64,000 bases of DNA from Kitasatospora aureofaciens (GTDB lineage: Bacteria; Actinomycetota; Actinomycetes; Streptomycetales; Streptomycetaceae). The DNA lies in assembly GCA_000720845.1 (NCBI GenBank), contig JODU01000017.1, forward strand, positions 254,775 through 318,774, given 5' to 3'. The position numbers and the translations under genes were made by a program. Each line of letters begins with the position of its first letter. Position 1 is the first letter of the stretch. Below are positions 26,080-34,418 of this stretch, one piece after another. A model generated the notes under the pieces. The model saw only the letters and a list, made by a program, of their open reading frames with translations. It was not told where the DNA came from and searched no databases.

Positions 26080-27042
26080 TCAGTGCGCATCCGTCCATGC
26101 CGTCCGTCCACGATTCCACGCACGGCCGGGCGGTGCCATTCGGCGCGGTGCGGCTCCGGCGGCCCCCGCGGACCGAAGGGAGTTCGTGGGCCGCGCCGGT
26201 GACGAGCCCGGCCACGCGACGTCGTCGATCGCGAGCCACGGTGCGCCGGCCACGGCCGTGGGGGTCAGCCCGGTGAACGCCTTGACCTCCCGGTGCAGGT
26301 GGGACTGGTCGACATAGCCGCTCTCGAAGGCGACGGAGGCCGGGGCCAGGCCGGCCGCGAGCAGGTGGGCGGCGTGGTCGAACCGCACCAGCCGGGCGGC
26401 CCGCTTGGGCGTGATGCCGAGCTGCGCGTGGAAACGGGCCGACAGCCGCTTGCGGCTCCAGCCGACCTCCTCGGCCAGACCGTCGACCCGTACGCGCCCC
26501 CGGCTGCCGAGCGTCGTCCGCCAGGTGTGGGCGACCTCGGGATCGACCGGCGCCCGGTCCGCCATACGCCGGCGCAGGAGGTCCGCCGCGAACGCGAACC
26601 GCTCGTCCCACGACCCGGCGGCGCGCAGCTCGTCCTGGACCCGCTCCGCCTCGCGGCCCCAGACGTCCCCGAACGACTCCACCCTCCCGCCGAGCGCCGC
26701 CGACGGGCCGAGCACCGCGGCCGCCACCGCCGGCTCCAGCCGGATCTGCAGACACGCGCCCACCCGGCCCGCTGCCCTGAGGTCCCCCGGGGCGAGCCCT
26801 GCGGCGAAGCTGCCGTGCCCTTGTCGGCCCCGGGCGCTGTACCGGATGCCCTCGCCCTCGCTCAGGTCGATGAGCAGGGTGACGGACGGATGCGCCACCA
26901 TGGCCATGTCCACGAACGCGGACACGTGCTGGCTGAACCCGGCCATGCTGATCCCCGCGAGCCGGGCCGAGGGGCGCGGGACGGCGACGTCCACGATCGA
27001 CCAGTCGGGCGGCGCCCCGGTCGGTGCCTCGGTGGCCAACAC
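26080..27042 (-). CDS. AraC-family regulator
   Basis: 320 residues from GTG 27042. An N-terminal sensor part (about 1-170) is followed by the AraC double helix-turn-helix: VDGLAEEVGWSRKRLSARFHAQLGITPKRAARLVRFDHAAHLL and ASVAFESGYVDQSHLHREVKAFTGLTP (about 190-265). The last 50 residues are Pro/Ala/Arg-rich and unlike the family, so the C-terminal end may be non-conserved. It starts 9 nt after the end of the alpha/beta hydrolase gene on the same strand, suggesting co-transcription. Confidence 0.85.
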   Translation of the reverse strand: MLATEAPTGAPPDWSIVDVAVPRPSARLAGISMAGFSQHVSAFVDMAMVAHPSVTLLIDLSEGEGIRYSARGRQGHGSFAAGLAPGDLRAAGRVGACLQIRLEPAVAAAVLGPSAALGGRVESFGDVWGREAERVQDELRAAGSWDERFAFAADLLRRRMADRAPVDPEVAHTWRTTLGSRGRVRVDGLAEEVGWSRKRLSARFHAQLGITPKRAARLVRFDHAAHLLAAGLAPASVAFESGYVDQSHLHREVKAFTGLTPTAVAGAPWLAIDDVAWPGSSPARPTNSLRSAGAAGAAPRRMAPPGRAWNRGRTAWTDAH

Positions 27043-27051
27043 CCGGTCAGT

Positions 27052-27888
27052 CTAGGTCTCGGGGCCGACGGCCGGGAGGTCCGCGTCCCGGGCGGTGAAG
27101 CCGAGCAGCAGCGCTCCGGTCGGCCCCGGCGCTTCCAGCGGCGGCAGGTGTCCGACGCCCGGCAGCATCTCGAGCCGCGTGTCCGGCACGGTTTCGTACC
27201 GGTGCGCCGACGACGGATCCCAGCGCGGGTCGGCGGCACCGAAGAGCACCAGCACCGGGATGTCGAGGGCGGCCAGGCGCTCGGGCACGCCGCGCTCGGC
27301 GAGGTAGGCCGTGTTCCCGCGCGCCACCGTCCTGAAGGAGCGGTACGAGATGCCCCGCACGTCGTCGATCATCGCGGCCGGAACGTCCACGGGACCGGCG
27401 GCCGTCGCGGCGATCGCCCTGTGGAGCATCGCGTCCGTGCGCCGCCGCCACAGCAGCGGGCCGAAGGGCGGGGCCAGCAGCAGCCGCAGGATCACCGGCT
27501 GCGGGAGGAGCGCGTCCAGATCCGGCCCCGTGCTGACCAGGGCGAGCGCCCCCACCAGGTCGGGGCGCCGCTCGGCGAGCGCCGTGGCGACGTAGCCGCC
27601 GCTGGAGTGGCCGGCCACCGTCACGGACCGGAGCCCCAGGTCGTCCAGGAGAGCCGCCACCCGGCCCGCCTGCTGCGGCACGTCGTAGGACGGGGTGGGC
27701 GGGGACTTGCCGCAGCCCGGGAGGTCGACACGCAGGACGTGCCGGTGCTCGGCCAGTGCCGGGACCACCGGGCTCCACGAGGCGCCCGAGGCACCGGAAC
27801 CGTGGATGAGCAGGAAGGGCGGCGCCTGCGGCGGGCCGTCGTGCACCACGTGCATTCCGCGCGAGAGATCGGCGTCGTACTGACTCAT
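27052..27888 (-). CDS. Alpha/beta hydrolase
   Basis: 278 residues from ATG 27888. Motifs: PFLLIHGSGASGASW, VDLPGCGKSPPTPSYD, nucleophile elbow VAGHSSGGYVATALAERRPD (about residue 95), LVLFGAADPRWDPSSA (acid) and GVGHLPPLEAP (His). It belongs to the large esterase/hydrolase fold group; the substrate is unknown. It is followed at once by the AraC gene and is preceded by the divergent-free CMD gene 84 nt upstream on the same strand. Confidence 0.82.
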   Translation of the reverse strand: MSQYDADLSRGMHVVHDGPPQAPPFLLIHGSGASGASWSPVVPALAEHRHVLRVDLPGCGKSPPTPSYDVPQQAGRVAALLDDLGLRSVTVAGHSSGGYVATALAERRPDLVGALALVSTGPDLDALLPQPVILRLLLAPPFGPLLWRRRTDAMLHRAIAATAAGPVDVPAAMIDDVRGISYRSFRTVARGNTAYLAERGVPERLAALDIPVLVLFGAADPRWDPSSAHRYETVPDTRLEMLPGVGHLPPLEAPGPTGALLLGFTARDADLPAVGPET

Positions 27889-27972
27889 GCCGCCATCGTG
27901 TGCCCGGTGCCGGTCACGGGTCTTGTACGAATGTCCGCCCGGACCCGTCGGACCGGGCGGACGCACCGACGC

Positions 27973-28485
27973 TCAGGCGCGCGCGGCGCCGCGCACCGGG
28001 TGCTTGCTCAGGACGGAGACCCGGTTGAAGGCGTTGATGCTGATCGCCACCCAGATCACGGCGGAGATCTGCTCGTCCGGCAGGACACCCCGCGCCTCCG
28101 CGTACGCGGCGCTCTGCGCGCCCGCGTCGGCGGGATGGGTGGTGGCCTCGGCGAGGGCGAGTGCGGCGCGTTCCGCGGGCGAGAACAGTTCGGTGTCGCG
28201 CCAGGCCGCCAGCACCCCGAGTCGCTGGGCCGTCTCGCCGCCCCGCAGTGCGGCCCTGGTGTGCACGTTGAGGCAGTAGGCGCAGGCGTTGAGCTGGGAG
28301 ACGCGGATGTTGACCAGTTCCACGAGGGTCCGGTCGAGCCCCGCCGCTTCGGCCACGCCCCGGACCGCCTCCGCCGTGGCGCGCAGTGCGGTGTAGGCCC
28401 CGGGGCTCTGCTTGTCGATGAACACGCGGCGCTCGTCGGTGCCTTGAGGGGTTCCTGCATCGGTGCGTACGGGCGTCTGCGTCAT
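27973..28485 (-). CDS. Carboxymuconolactone decarboxylase/AhpD-like protein
   Basis: 170 residues. The motif NACAYCLNVHTRAA (CxxC with following His) is the AhpD redox site, and VELVNIRVSQL precedes it. Family members act as alkylhydroperoxidases or as decarboxylases; the CxxCxxxH motif favours the peroxidase-like group. It is divergent from the pirin gene across a short AT-rich gap with an inverted repeat, so the two may respond together to oxidative or electrophile stress. Confidence 0.88.
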   Translation of the reverse strand: MTQTPVRTDAGTPQGTDERRVFIDKQSPGAYTALRATAEAVRGVAEAAGLDRTLVELVNIRVSQLNACAYCLNVHTRAALRGGETAQRLGVLAAWRDTELFSPAERAALALAEATTHPADAGAQSAAYAEARGVLPDEQISAVIWVAISINAFNRVSVLSKHPVRGAARA

Positions 28486-28545
28486 GCGGGGTGGCCTCCG
28501 TTGCGCGCTGGCGTTTGTCGGGTCCTATTATCGAACCATAGAAGT

Positions 28546-28562
28546 TGAAATTGAAACTTTCA
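28546..28562. promoter_or_regulatory. Inverted repeat in the AhpD/pirin divergent promoter
   Basis: TGAAA-TTGAAAC-TTTCA in an AT-rich gap between the divergent starts at 28485 and 28585. It may bind an unlinked regulator; none is adjacent in the divergent pair. Confidence 0.45.
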
Positions 28563-28584
28563 GGGTCAGTGGGAGGACGAAGCG

Positions 28585-29562
28585 GTGAGCAACACGGAAG
28601 CGCACCCCGCCGAAGTCAGGTGCGGGGCACCGGAGGACGGGTCGCCCGCCGCCGGGGTGGAGATCCTGACCGCACGGGACGTCCCGCTCGGCGGACCGCG
28701 CGCCATGAAGGTGCGCCGCACCCTGCCGCAACGGGCCCGGACACTGATCGGAGCCTGGTGCTTCGCCGACCACTACGGCCCCGACGAGGTCCGGGAGTCG
28801 GGCGGCATGGACGTCGCTCCCCACCCGCACATCGGCCTCCAGACGGTCAGCTGGCTGTTCAGCGGGGAGATCGAGCACCGGGACAGTCTGGGCAGCCAGG
28901 CGTTCGTCAGGCCGGGCGAGGTGAACCTCATGACGGGCGGCCGCGGCATCAGCCACTCCGAGGTGTCCACGCCGGACACCGCGATCCTGCACGGCGTCCA
29001 GCTCTGGGTGGCGCTGCCCTCGGAGCACCGCGACACCGCTCCGGACTTCCAGCACCACGTGCCCGCCCCGGTCGGCCTGGACGGCGGAGAGGCGCGCGTC
29101 TTCCTCGGCTCACTCGCCGGGGCCACCTCACCGGTCGGGACCTTCACACCCCTGCTCGGCGCCGAGGTGACCCTGGACCCGGGCGCCGGCGTGACCCTCG
29201 ACGTCGACCCCGGCTTCGAGCACGGCGTCCTCGTCGACAGCGGCGACGTACGCCTGGACGGCACGGCCGTACGCCCCGCCGAACTGGCTTACACCGCGCC
29301 CGGACGAAGGACGCTCACGCTGACGAACGCGGCGCCCGCGGGCGCCCGGCTGCTGGTGCTGGGGGGTCCGCCCTTCCCGGAGGAGATCGTCATGTGGTGG
29401 AACTTCATCGGACGCACCCACGACGAGATCGTGGCGGCCAGGGCGGACTGGGAGAACGACTCCGGGCGCTTCGGCCGGGTCGAGGGCTACCCCGGCGACC
29501 GCCTCCCGGCGCCCGTACTCCCCAACGCCACCCTCTCCCCGCGCGGGAATCCGAGGCCGTAG
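28585..29562 (+). CDS. Pirin-family protein
   Basis: 325 residues from GTG 28585 with GGGAGGACG upstream. The N-terminal cupin shows the pirin metal motif: GMDVAPHPHIGLQTVSWLFSGEIEHRDSLGSQ (two His and the following H/E) and VNLMTGGRGISHSE. The C-terminal cupin ends with PFPEEIVMWWNFIGRTHDEI, typical of bacterial pirins. Bacterial pirins can have quercetinase-like activity or modulate metabolic enzymes; the function here is unknown. It is convergent with the HD-domain gene. Confidence 0.92.
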   Translation: MSNTEAHPAEVRCGAPEDGSPAAGVEILTARDVPLGGPRAMKVRRTLPQRARTLIGAWCFADHYGPDEVRESGGMDVAPHPHIGLQTVSWLFSGEIEHRDSLGSQAFVRPGEVNLMTGGRGISHSEVSTPDTAILHGVQLWVALPSEHRDTAPDFQHHVPAPVGLDGGEARVFLGSLAGATSPVGTFTPLLGAEVTLDPGAGVTLDVDPGFEHGVLVDSGDVRLDGTAVRPAELAYTAPGRRTLTLTNAAPAGARLLVLGGPPFPEEIVMWWNFIGRTHDEIVAARADWENDSGRFGRVEGYPGDRLPAPVLPNATLSPRGNPRP

Positions 29563-29577
29563 GAGCCTCGTGCGGGG

Positions 29578-30216
29578 TCACTCGGGCCAGGCGGAGTTCT
29601 CGATCACCTCGACGAAGTCCGTCCGCCGGAAGCCGGGCACGAAATGTTCCAGGACGTCGGCGTTGACCGTGCCGAACGTGGTGTGCGGGCGGTGCCTGAA
29701 CCCGTCCGTGAACGCCTGGAGGATCTGCTTCTTGAAGTCGGGGCGGGGGTGGGCGGCGGTGACCGCGTCGATCTCCGCCCGGGTGATGCGGGCCAGATGC
29801 AGACCGAGCACGTCCGTCTCGACGCCCGCGGTGGTCGCCGCGATCTCCGGCGCCAGCTTGTAGGGGACCTCCGGGGTGGTGTGCAGCGCGACGGCCGTCC
29901 ATACGGTGTCCGCGTCGGCCCCGGGCACGCCGTGGGACAGCAGGAACGCCCGTGCCTGGTCGGCGCCGTCCATCTCGAAGCGCTGGTCGTCGCCGCGGTA
30001 GGGCGGCACCAGGCCGGTGTCGTGGAAGAGCGCGGCGACGTACAGCAGCTCCGGGTCCGGCCGCAGTCCCAGGGCGGCGGCCTGGAGACTGCCGAACAGG
30101 TAGACGCGCCGCGAGTGGTGGAAGATCAAGGGCGGTGTCGTGTCCCGGACGAGTTCGGTCGCCTCCCGCGCGAGCGAGCTGTCGGGGATGTCGATTCCGG
30201 CGATGGTCTCGGTCAT
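29578..30216 (-). CDS. HD-domain hydrolase, cyanamide-hydratase-like
   Basis: 212 residues from ATG 30216. The HD metal motif is visible: FHHSRRVYLFG, AALFHDTGLVPPYRG (HD pair), and TAVALHTTPEVP. The overall layout (N-terminal SLAREATELVRDTTPPLIFHHSRRVY) matches the cyanamide hydratase/HD family found in fungi and bacteria. Expected chemistry is hydration or phosphohydrolysis of a small substrate; not assigned. The longer in-frame extension upstream to 30966 is antisense to the next regulator and is not coding. Confidence 0.82.
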   Translation of the reverse strand: MTETIAGIDIPDSSLAREATELVRDTTPPLIFHHSRRVYLFGSLQAAALGLRPDPELLYVAALFHDTGLVPPYRGDDQRFEMDGADQARAFLLSHGVPGADADTVWTAVALHTTPEVPYKLAPEIAATTAGVETDVLGLHLARITRAEIDAVTAAHPRPDFKKQILQAFTDGFRHRPHTTFGTVNADVLEHFVPGFRRTDFVEVIENSAWPE

Positions 30217-30317
30217 GGCGGTCCTCACGAGTGGGTGCCTGTCGTGTCGGTTCCCACCCTGCGCCGGACGGCCGGGCCGCGTCCGCTCCGCGATGGACAG
30301 ATGTCCCTCGAAACCGG

Positions 30318-31283
30318 TCACGACTCCCGGGCGGTGGTGGCGAAGCGCTGCTGGTACCGGATGGGGGACAGTCCCAGGTGCCGGGCGAAGGCCCGGCGCA
30401 GACTCTCGTAGCTGGGGAAGCCCGATCGGGTGGCCGCCTCCGTGGCGTTGAGCCCGGCGTCGAGCAGGGCCTTGGCCAGGTCGAAGCGGACCAGCTCCAC
30501 GTACTTCGCCGGCGTCGTGTCCAGCTCGGCCCGGAACATGCGTGTCAGATGACGTGGGCTGACCCGCACGCGCGCGGCCAGGGCCGCCAGGCCGTGGTCC
30601 GCCGTCGGGTCGCTCTGCACCGCCTCCTGGACCAGTCGCAGCACCGGTGTGCGCGGCGCCGGGCCCTGGAGCGAGGCGGAGAACTGCGACTGGCCGCCGG
30701 CCCGCTGCATGTACACCACCAGCGAGCGCGCGACCTCGCGGGCCAGGGCCGGACCGTGGTCCTCCTCCAGCAGGGCGAGGGCGAGGTCGATGCCCGCGGT
30801 CACGCCCGCGGACGTGTACGTGGTGCCGTCCTTCACGAAGAGCGCGTCCGGCTCGACCCGCGTCGTCGGACACCGGCGAGCCAGTGCCGCGGTGTGCTGC
30901 CAGTGCGTCGTCGCGCGCCTGCCCTCCAGCAGGCCCGCCGCGCCCAGGACGAAGGCGCCGGTGCACACCGAGGCGACGCGCCCCGCCCGGTCCGCCAGAA
31001 CCTTCGCGGCGGTGGCGAGAGCGGGACTCACGGGGGAGCCGGGCAACGCGTCGCCGCCGACCACGACCAGAGTGTCGAAGGCCGCCGCCGGTGCGTCCGT
31101 GTCGGCCGGCACCCGCATGCCGATGGACGAGGACACCGGCGACCCGTCCGCCGAGACGATGCTGATCCGGTAGTCGGCACCGAACCGGTTGGCCTCGCTG
31201 AAGACCTCCGCCGGTCCCGACAGGTCGAGCAGTTTCATGCCGTCGAACACGAGCACGCCCACCCTGTGCGGCCCCGCCGCCAT
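30318..31283 (-). CDS. GlxA-type regulator (DJ-1/PfpI domain plus AraC HTH)
   Basis: 321 residues from ATG 31283 with GGAGGAAG upstream. Residues about 6-175 form a DJ-1/PfpI fold (RVGVLVFDGMKLLDLSGPAEVF, RVASVCTGAFVLGAAGLLEGRRATTHW), and residues about 215-315 the AraC double HTH (LAALAARVRVSPRHLTRMFRAELDTTPAKYVE and ATRSGFPSYESLRRAFARHLGLSP). GlxA-type regulators control small enzyme genes. It is divergent from the chloroperoxidase-like hydrolase at 31402, a likely target. Confidence 0.9.
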   Translation of the reverse strand: MAAGPHRVGVLVFDGMKLLDLSGPAEVFSEANRFGADYRISIVSADGSPVSSSIGMRVPADTDAPAAAFDTLVVVGGDALPGSPVSPALATAAKVLADRAGRVASVCTGAFVLGAAGLLEGRRATTHWQHTAALARRCPTTRVEPDALFVKDGTTYTSAGVTAGIDLALALLEEDHGPALAREVARSLVVYMQRAGGQSQFSASLQGPAPRTPVLRLVQEAVQSDPTADHGLAALAARVRVSPRHLTRMFRAELDTTPAKYVELVRFDLAKALLDAGLNATEAATRSGFPSYESLRRAFARHLGLSPIRYQQRFATTARES

Positions 31284-31401
31284 CGCTTCCTCCGCCCCTC
31301 GGTCCTTCGTGAACTGGTCGATATGAGTGAAAAGTGAGGTATGTCGGTTATCGGCGTAAGGTGGCTCGCGGGGATCAGTCGCACACGCGGAAGGATCAGC
31401 C

Positions 31402-32232
31402 ATGGGTACGGTCACCACCTCGGACGGCACGAACATCTTCTACAAGGACTGGGGCCCGCGCGACGGCCGGCCCGTCGTCTTCCACCACGGCTGGCCGCTC
31501 AGTGCCGACGACTGGGACAACCAGATGGTGTTCTTCCTCTCCCACGGCTATCGCGTGATCGCCCACGACCGCCGCGGACACGGACGCTCGGACCAGCCCT
31601 CCACCGGCCACGACATGGACACCTACGCCGCCGACGTCGCGGCGCTGACCGAGGCCCTCGATCTGCGGGACGCCGTGCACATCGGGCACTCCACCGGCGG
31701 TGGCGAGGTCGCGCGCTATGTGGCGCGGGCCGAGCCGGGCCGCGTCGCGAAGGCCGTCCTCGTCAGTGCCGTGCCGCCGGTGATGGTGAAGTCCGAGAGC
31801 AACCCCGAGGGCCTGCCGATCGAGGTCTTCGACGAGTTCCGTGCCGCCCTCGCCGCCAATCGCGCGCAGTTCTACATCGACGTGCCGTCCGGCCCCTTCT
31901 ACGGCTTCAACCGGGAGGGCGCGACGGTCTCGCAGGGGCTGATCGACCACTGGTGGCTCCAGGGGATGACGGGCGCGGCCAACGCGCACTACGAGTGCAT
32001 CGCGGCGTTCTCGGAGACCGACTTCACCGACGATCTCAAGCGGATCGAGGTCCCGGTCCTCGTCGCGCACGGGACGGACGACCAGGTCGTGCCCTACGCG
32101 GACGCGGCGCCGAAGTCGGTCGAACTCCTGGCGAACGGCACGCTCAAGTCGTACGAAGGGCTCCCGCACGGCATGCTGTCGACCCATCCGGAGATCCTCA
32201 ACCCCGATCTGCTGGCCTTCGTGAAGTCGTAG
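31402..32232 (+). CDS. Alpha/beta hydrolase, cofactor-free haloperoxidase type
   Basis: 276 residues. The start MGTVTTSDGTNIFYKDWGPRDGRPVVFHHGWPLSADDW is typical of non-heme chloroperoxidases/arylesterases; nucleophile motif IGHSTGGGEVARYVAR (about residue 97), VPVLVAHGTDDQVVP (acid), GLPHGMLSTHPE (His). These enzymes are esterases with perhydrolase side activity. It is divergent from the GlxA-type regulator. The following sequence (32240 on) is a decayed gene. Confidence 0.9.
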   Translation: MGTVTTSDGTNIFYKDWGPRDGRPVVFHHGWPLSADDWDNQMVFFLSHGYRVIAHDRRGHGRSDQPSTGHDMDTYAADVAALTEALDLRDAVHIGHSTGGGEVARYVARAEPGRVAKAVLVSAVPPVMVKSESNPEGLPIEVFDEFRAALAANRAQFYIDVPSGPFYGFNREGATVSQGLIDHWWLQGMTGAANAHYECIAAFSETDFTDDLKRIEVPVLVAHGTDDQVVPYADAAPKSVELLANGTLKSYEGLPHGMLSTHPEILNPDLLAFVKS

Positions 32233-32239
32233 TCCGGGT

Positions 32240-32784
32240 GTGGGCGTGAGCCGGTTCCCGGAGGGCTGGGCCGATGCCGCCCTGCTGACCGACTCCGTCG
32301 TCGGTCTCGCCGTGTGGGACACCGGCCTGCGGTGCGTCCGGGTCAACGACGCCCTCGAACGTCACGACGGGATCGCCCGCGAACGGAGGCTGGGCCGGCG
32401 CCCGCGGCAGTCGCCGGCCGGGGACGCCGGCGCACTGGCGGCGCTCGTACGGCGGGTGCTGACCACCGGTCGGTGTGCCACCGGCCGTGAGTACCGGGTC
32501 CCGGTTCAGGCGGGCAGCCGCGGCGACCGCGCCCTCTCGGCCTCGTTCGTGCGCCTGCACGACGCCGACGGCCGTTCCCTCTTCCCCGGTCTTCCGCACG
32601 GCCTTCCGCTCGGAGTGGGCCTGCTCCGCGCGACCAGGACATCGAGGTCGGTCTGCGACGGGTGGGCCGCGCCCTGACCCGCGGCGCCTCCTCCCTGGAG
32701 GAACCGGGTACGGCGGTGATCGGCACCCTGCCCACCGCACCCCCGCCCGACGACGTCACCCTGCTGCTGGCCCGCGGTCTGTGA
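32240..32784 (+). pseudogene. Decayed PAS / PP2C (SpoIIE-type) phosphatase gene
   Basis: The first frame (from GTG 32240) starts like a PAS sensor (LLTDSVVGLAVWDTGLRCVRVNDALERHDGI) and runs into LPHGLPLGVG, which resembles the GLPLGVG block near the end of Streptomyces PP2C domains. After a frame change the sequence DIEVGLRRVGRALTRG and ending PPPDDVTLLLARGL, stop at 32784, matches the usual C-terminal end of the same phosphatases. Only about 180 codons remain where 500 or more are usual. I read this as internal deletions plus a frameshift. Intact PP2C relatives have the GAF and catalytic DGV/DGL motifs missing here. Confidence 0.72.
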
Positions 32785-32814
32785 ACGGACGCCTCGCCCG
32801 GCGACGTGCCATCC

Positions 32815-33426
32815 TCAGGACGCCGATTCCCGCAGGCGGCGGCCGGCCGCCTTGGCCTGGTTGCCGCAGCGGCGCATGGAGCACCACTTGCGCGGCCGTC
32901 CGCCGCCGGAGTCGAGGCAGAGCATCCGGCACGCCGCTGAGGCGCAGGCGGTCAGGCGGGACCGGCGGGCGTCGTCGGTCATGAGATCGATGAGGTCCCG
33001 CGCGACGATCGACAGCAGGGACTCCTTCGTCAGCGTCCCGCTCCCCTTCGGCACCCATGTGCCGTCTTCCGCCAACTCCATCTGCGGTATCGGAGGTTCG
33101 GCCCTGGCCAGGAGGTTCACCAGGTCGACCGACTCCTGCCGCGGCCGGTGCCCGTCGACGGCACCGGAGGCGATGTCGTGGGCGGCAGCGCGCAGCGCGT
33201 GCAGCGACCGCAGGACGTCCTCGGGGTCGTACCCCTCCTCCAGAGTCACCCCCACCCCCCGGCACCAGGCTTCGAGGCGCTCGGTGTCGCCCATCCGCTC
33301 GACGGGGGCCTCGGGCCTGCGGCCCACGGTGGCCACCAGGTTCAGGCACAGGGTCCCGGCGTCGAAACGAAGCTCCCGCTGCCGGGCGGTGACCCTGCTG
33401 CGCGGTCCGGGCCGCTCGGCGTCCAT
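32815..33426 (-). CDS. CGNR zinc-finger regulator (ABATE plus CGNR)
   Basis: 203 residues. The N-terminal ABATE domain begins LRFDAGTLCLNLVATVGRR and the C-terminal CGNR domain has CASAACRMLCLDSGGGRPRKWCSMRRCGNQAKA: Cys residues and the CGN(R/Q) signature, with Q in place of the usual R. CGNR proteins are thought to be DNA-binding stress regulators. It is divergent from the ketopantoate-reductase-like gene, with a perfect 8-bp inverted repeat in the 50-nt gap. Confidence 0.88.
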   Translation of the reverse strand: MDAERPGPRSRVTARQRELRFDAGTLCLNLVATVGRRPEAPVERMGDTERLEAWCRGVGVTLEEGYDPEDVLRSLHALRAAAHDIASGAVDGHRPRQESVDLVNLLARAEPPIPQMELAEDGTWVPKGSGTLTKESLLSIVARDLIDLMTDDARRSRLTACASAACRMLCLDSGGGRPRKWCSMRRCGNQAKAAGRRLRESAS

Positions 33427-33433
33427 GGTTCTA

Positions 33434-33457
33434 TAGTAACCGTTCTGATGGTTACTA
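33434..33457. promoter_or_regulatory. Perfect inverted repeat, probable CGNR operator
   Basis: TAGTAACC and GGTTACTA, identical arms, separated by 8 bp, centred between the divergent starts at 33426 and 33477. The half-site GGTTA recurs at the second CGNR gene near 35.3 kb. Confidence 0.7.
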
Positions 33458-33476
33458 AGAGGGTGGGGGCGGAGCC

Positions 33477-34406
33477 ATGCGCATCGCGGTGATCGGGGCG
33501 GGCGGGGTCGGAGGCTATTTCGGGGCCCGGTTGGCCGCCGCGGGAAACGAGGTCACCTTCGTGGCCCGCGGTGCGCACCTCGATGCCGTGCGCCGGTCCG
33601 GACTGGTCGTCCACAGTCCGCTGGGCGAATTGCACACCTCGCCCGACTCCGTCGTGGGGAGCATCTCGGAGCTGGGCCCCGTGGATCTCGTGCTCGTCGC
33701 TGTCAAGCTGTGGGACACCGAGGCGGTCGCCGAGCAGTTGCGGTCCTCGGCGGCGCACGCGGCACCGGTGCTGTCACTGCAGAACGGGGTGCACAAGGAC
33801 GCCGTCCTGCGCGCCCGGCTGACGGACGAACAGGTCCTGGGCGGTGTCTGCTTCATCTCGGCCTTCATCGAGGAGCCCGGGGTGGTCAGGCACAACAGCC
33901 CCTTGCAGAAGGTCGTTCTCGGCCCCTACCGGTCCGGCCAGTCGGCGACCAGCCGGACCGTGCTCGCCGTGTTCCGGGAGGCGGGGATCGACACCGAGGA
34001 GAGCGACGACATCGAGCGGGCGATCTGGGAGAAGTTCGTGTTCCTCGTGGGCCTGTCGGCGACGACGGCGGCCGTCCGCCGGCCGATCGGCGTCGTCCGC
34101 GCCGACGAGCACAGCCGGCGGCTGCTGTACGACGTCATGGCCGAGACGGTGGCCGTGGCGCAGGCGTCGGGGGTGCGGCTGGACGACGGCTTCGCCGAGG
34201 ACCGGCTCAACTTCTGCGACACGCTTCCCGCGGCCATGACCTCCTCCATGCACAACGACCTGGAGAAGGGCAACCGCCTCGAACTGCCCTGGCTCAGCGG
34301 GGGAGTGGTGGACCTCGCCGGCCGGTTCGGCGTTCCCGTTCCGCGCAACCGGACGGTGGCCGACATCCTCGCGCCGTACGCCCTGGGCCGGCCGGCCGGA
34401 TCGTGA
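33477..34406 (+). CDS. Ketopantoate reductase-like oxidoreductase (PanE/ApbA family)
   Basis: 309 residues. N-terminal NADP(H) Rossmann fold with MRIAVIGAGGVGGYFGARLAAAGNEVTFVARG; LQNGVHKD and ERAIWEKFVFLVGLSA carry the expected Asn and Lys of the family. C-terminal helical domain ends in NRTVADILAPYA. Family members reduce 2-ketoacids such as ketopantoate. Its position beside a CGNR regulator rather than in a pantothenate operon suggests a different substrate. Start ATG 33477 follows GGGGCGGAG. Confidence 0.87.
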   Translation: MRIAVIGAGGVGGYFGARLAAAGNEVTFVARGAHLDAVRRSGLVVHSPLGELHTSPDSVVGSISELGPVDLVLVAVKLWDTEAVAEQLRSSAAHAAPVLSLQNGVHKDAVLRARLTDEQVLGGVCFISAFIEEPGVVRHNSPLQKVVLGPYRSGQSATSRTVLAVFREAGIDTEESDDIERAIWEKFVFLVGLSATTAAVRRPIGVVRADEHSRRLLYDVMAETVAVAQASGVRLDDGFAEDRLNFCDTLPAAMTSSMHNDLEKGNRLELPWLSGGVVDLAGRFGVPVPRNRTVADILAPYALGRPAGS

Positions 34407-34418
34407 CGGCGCGGCGGT

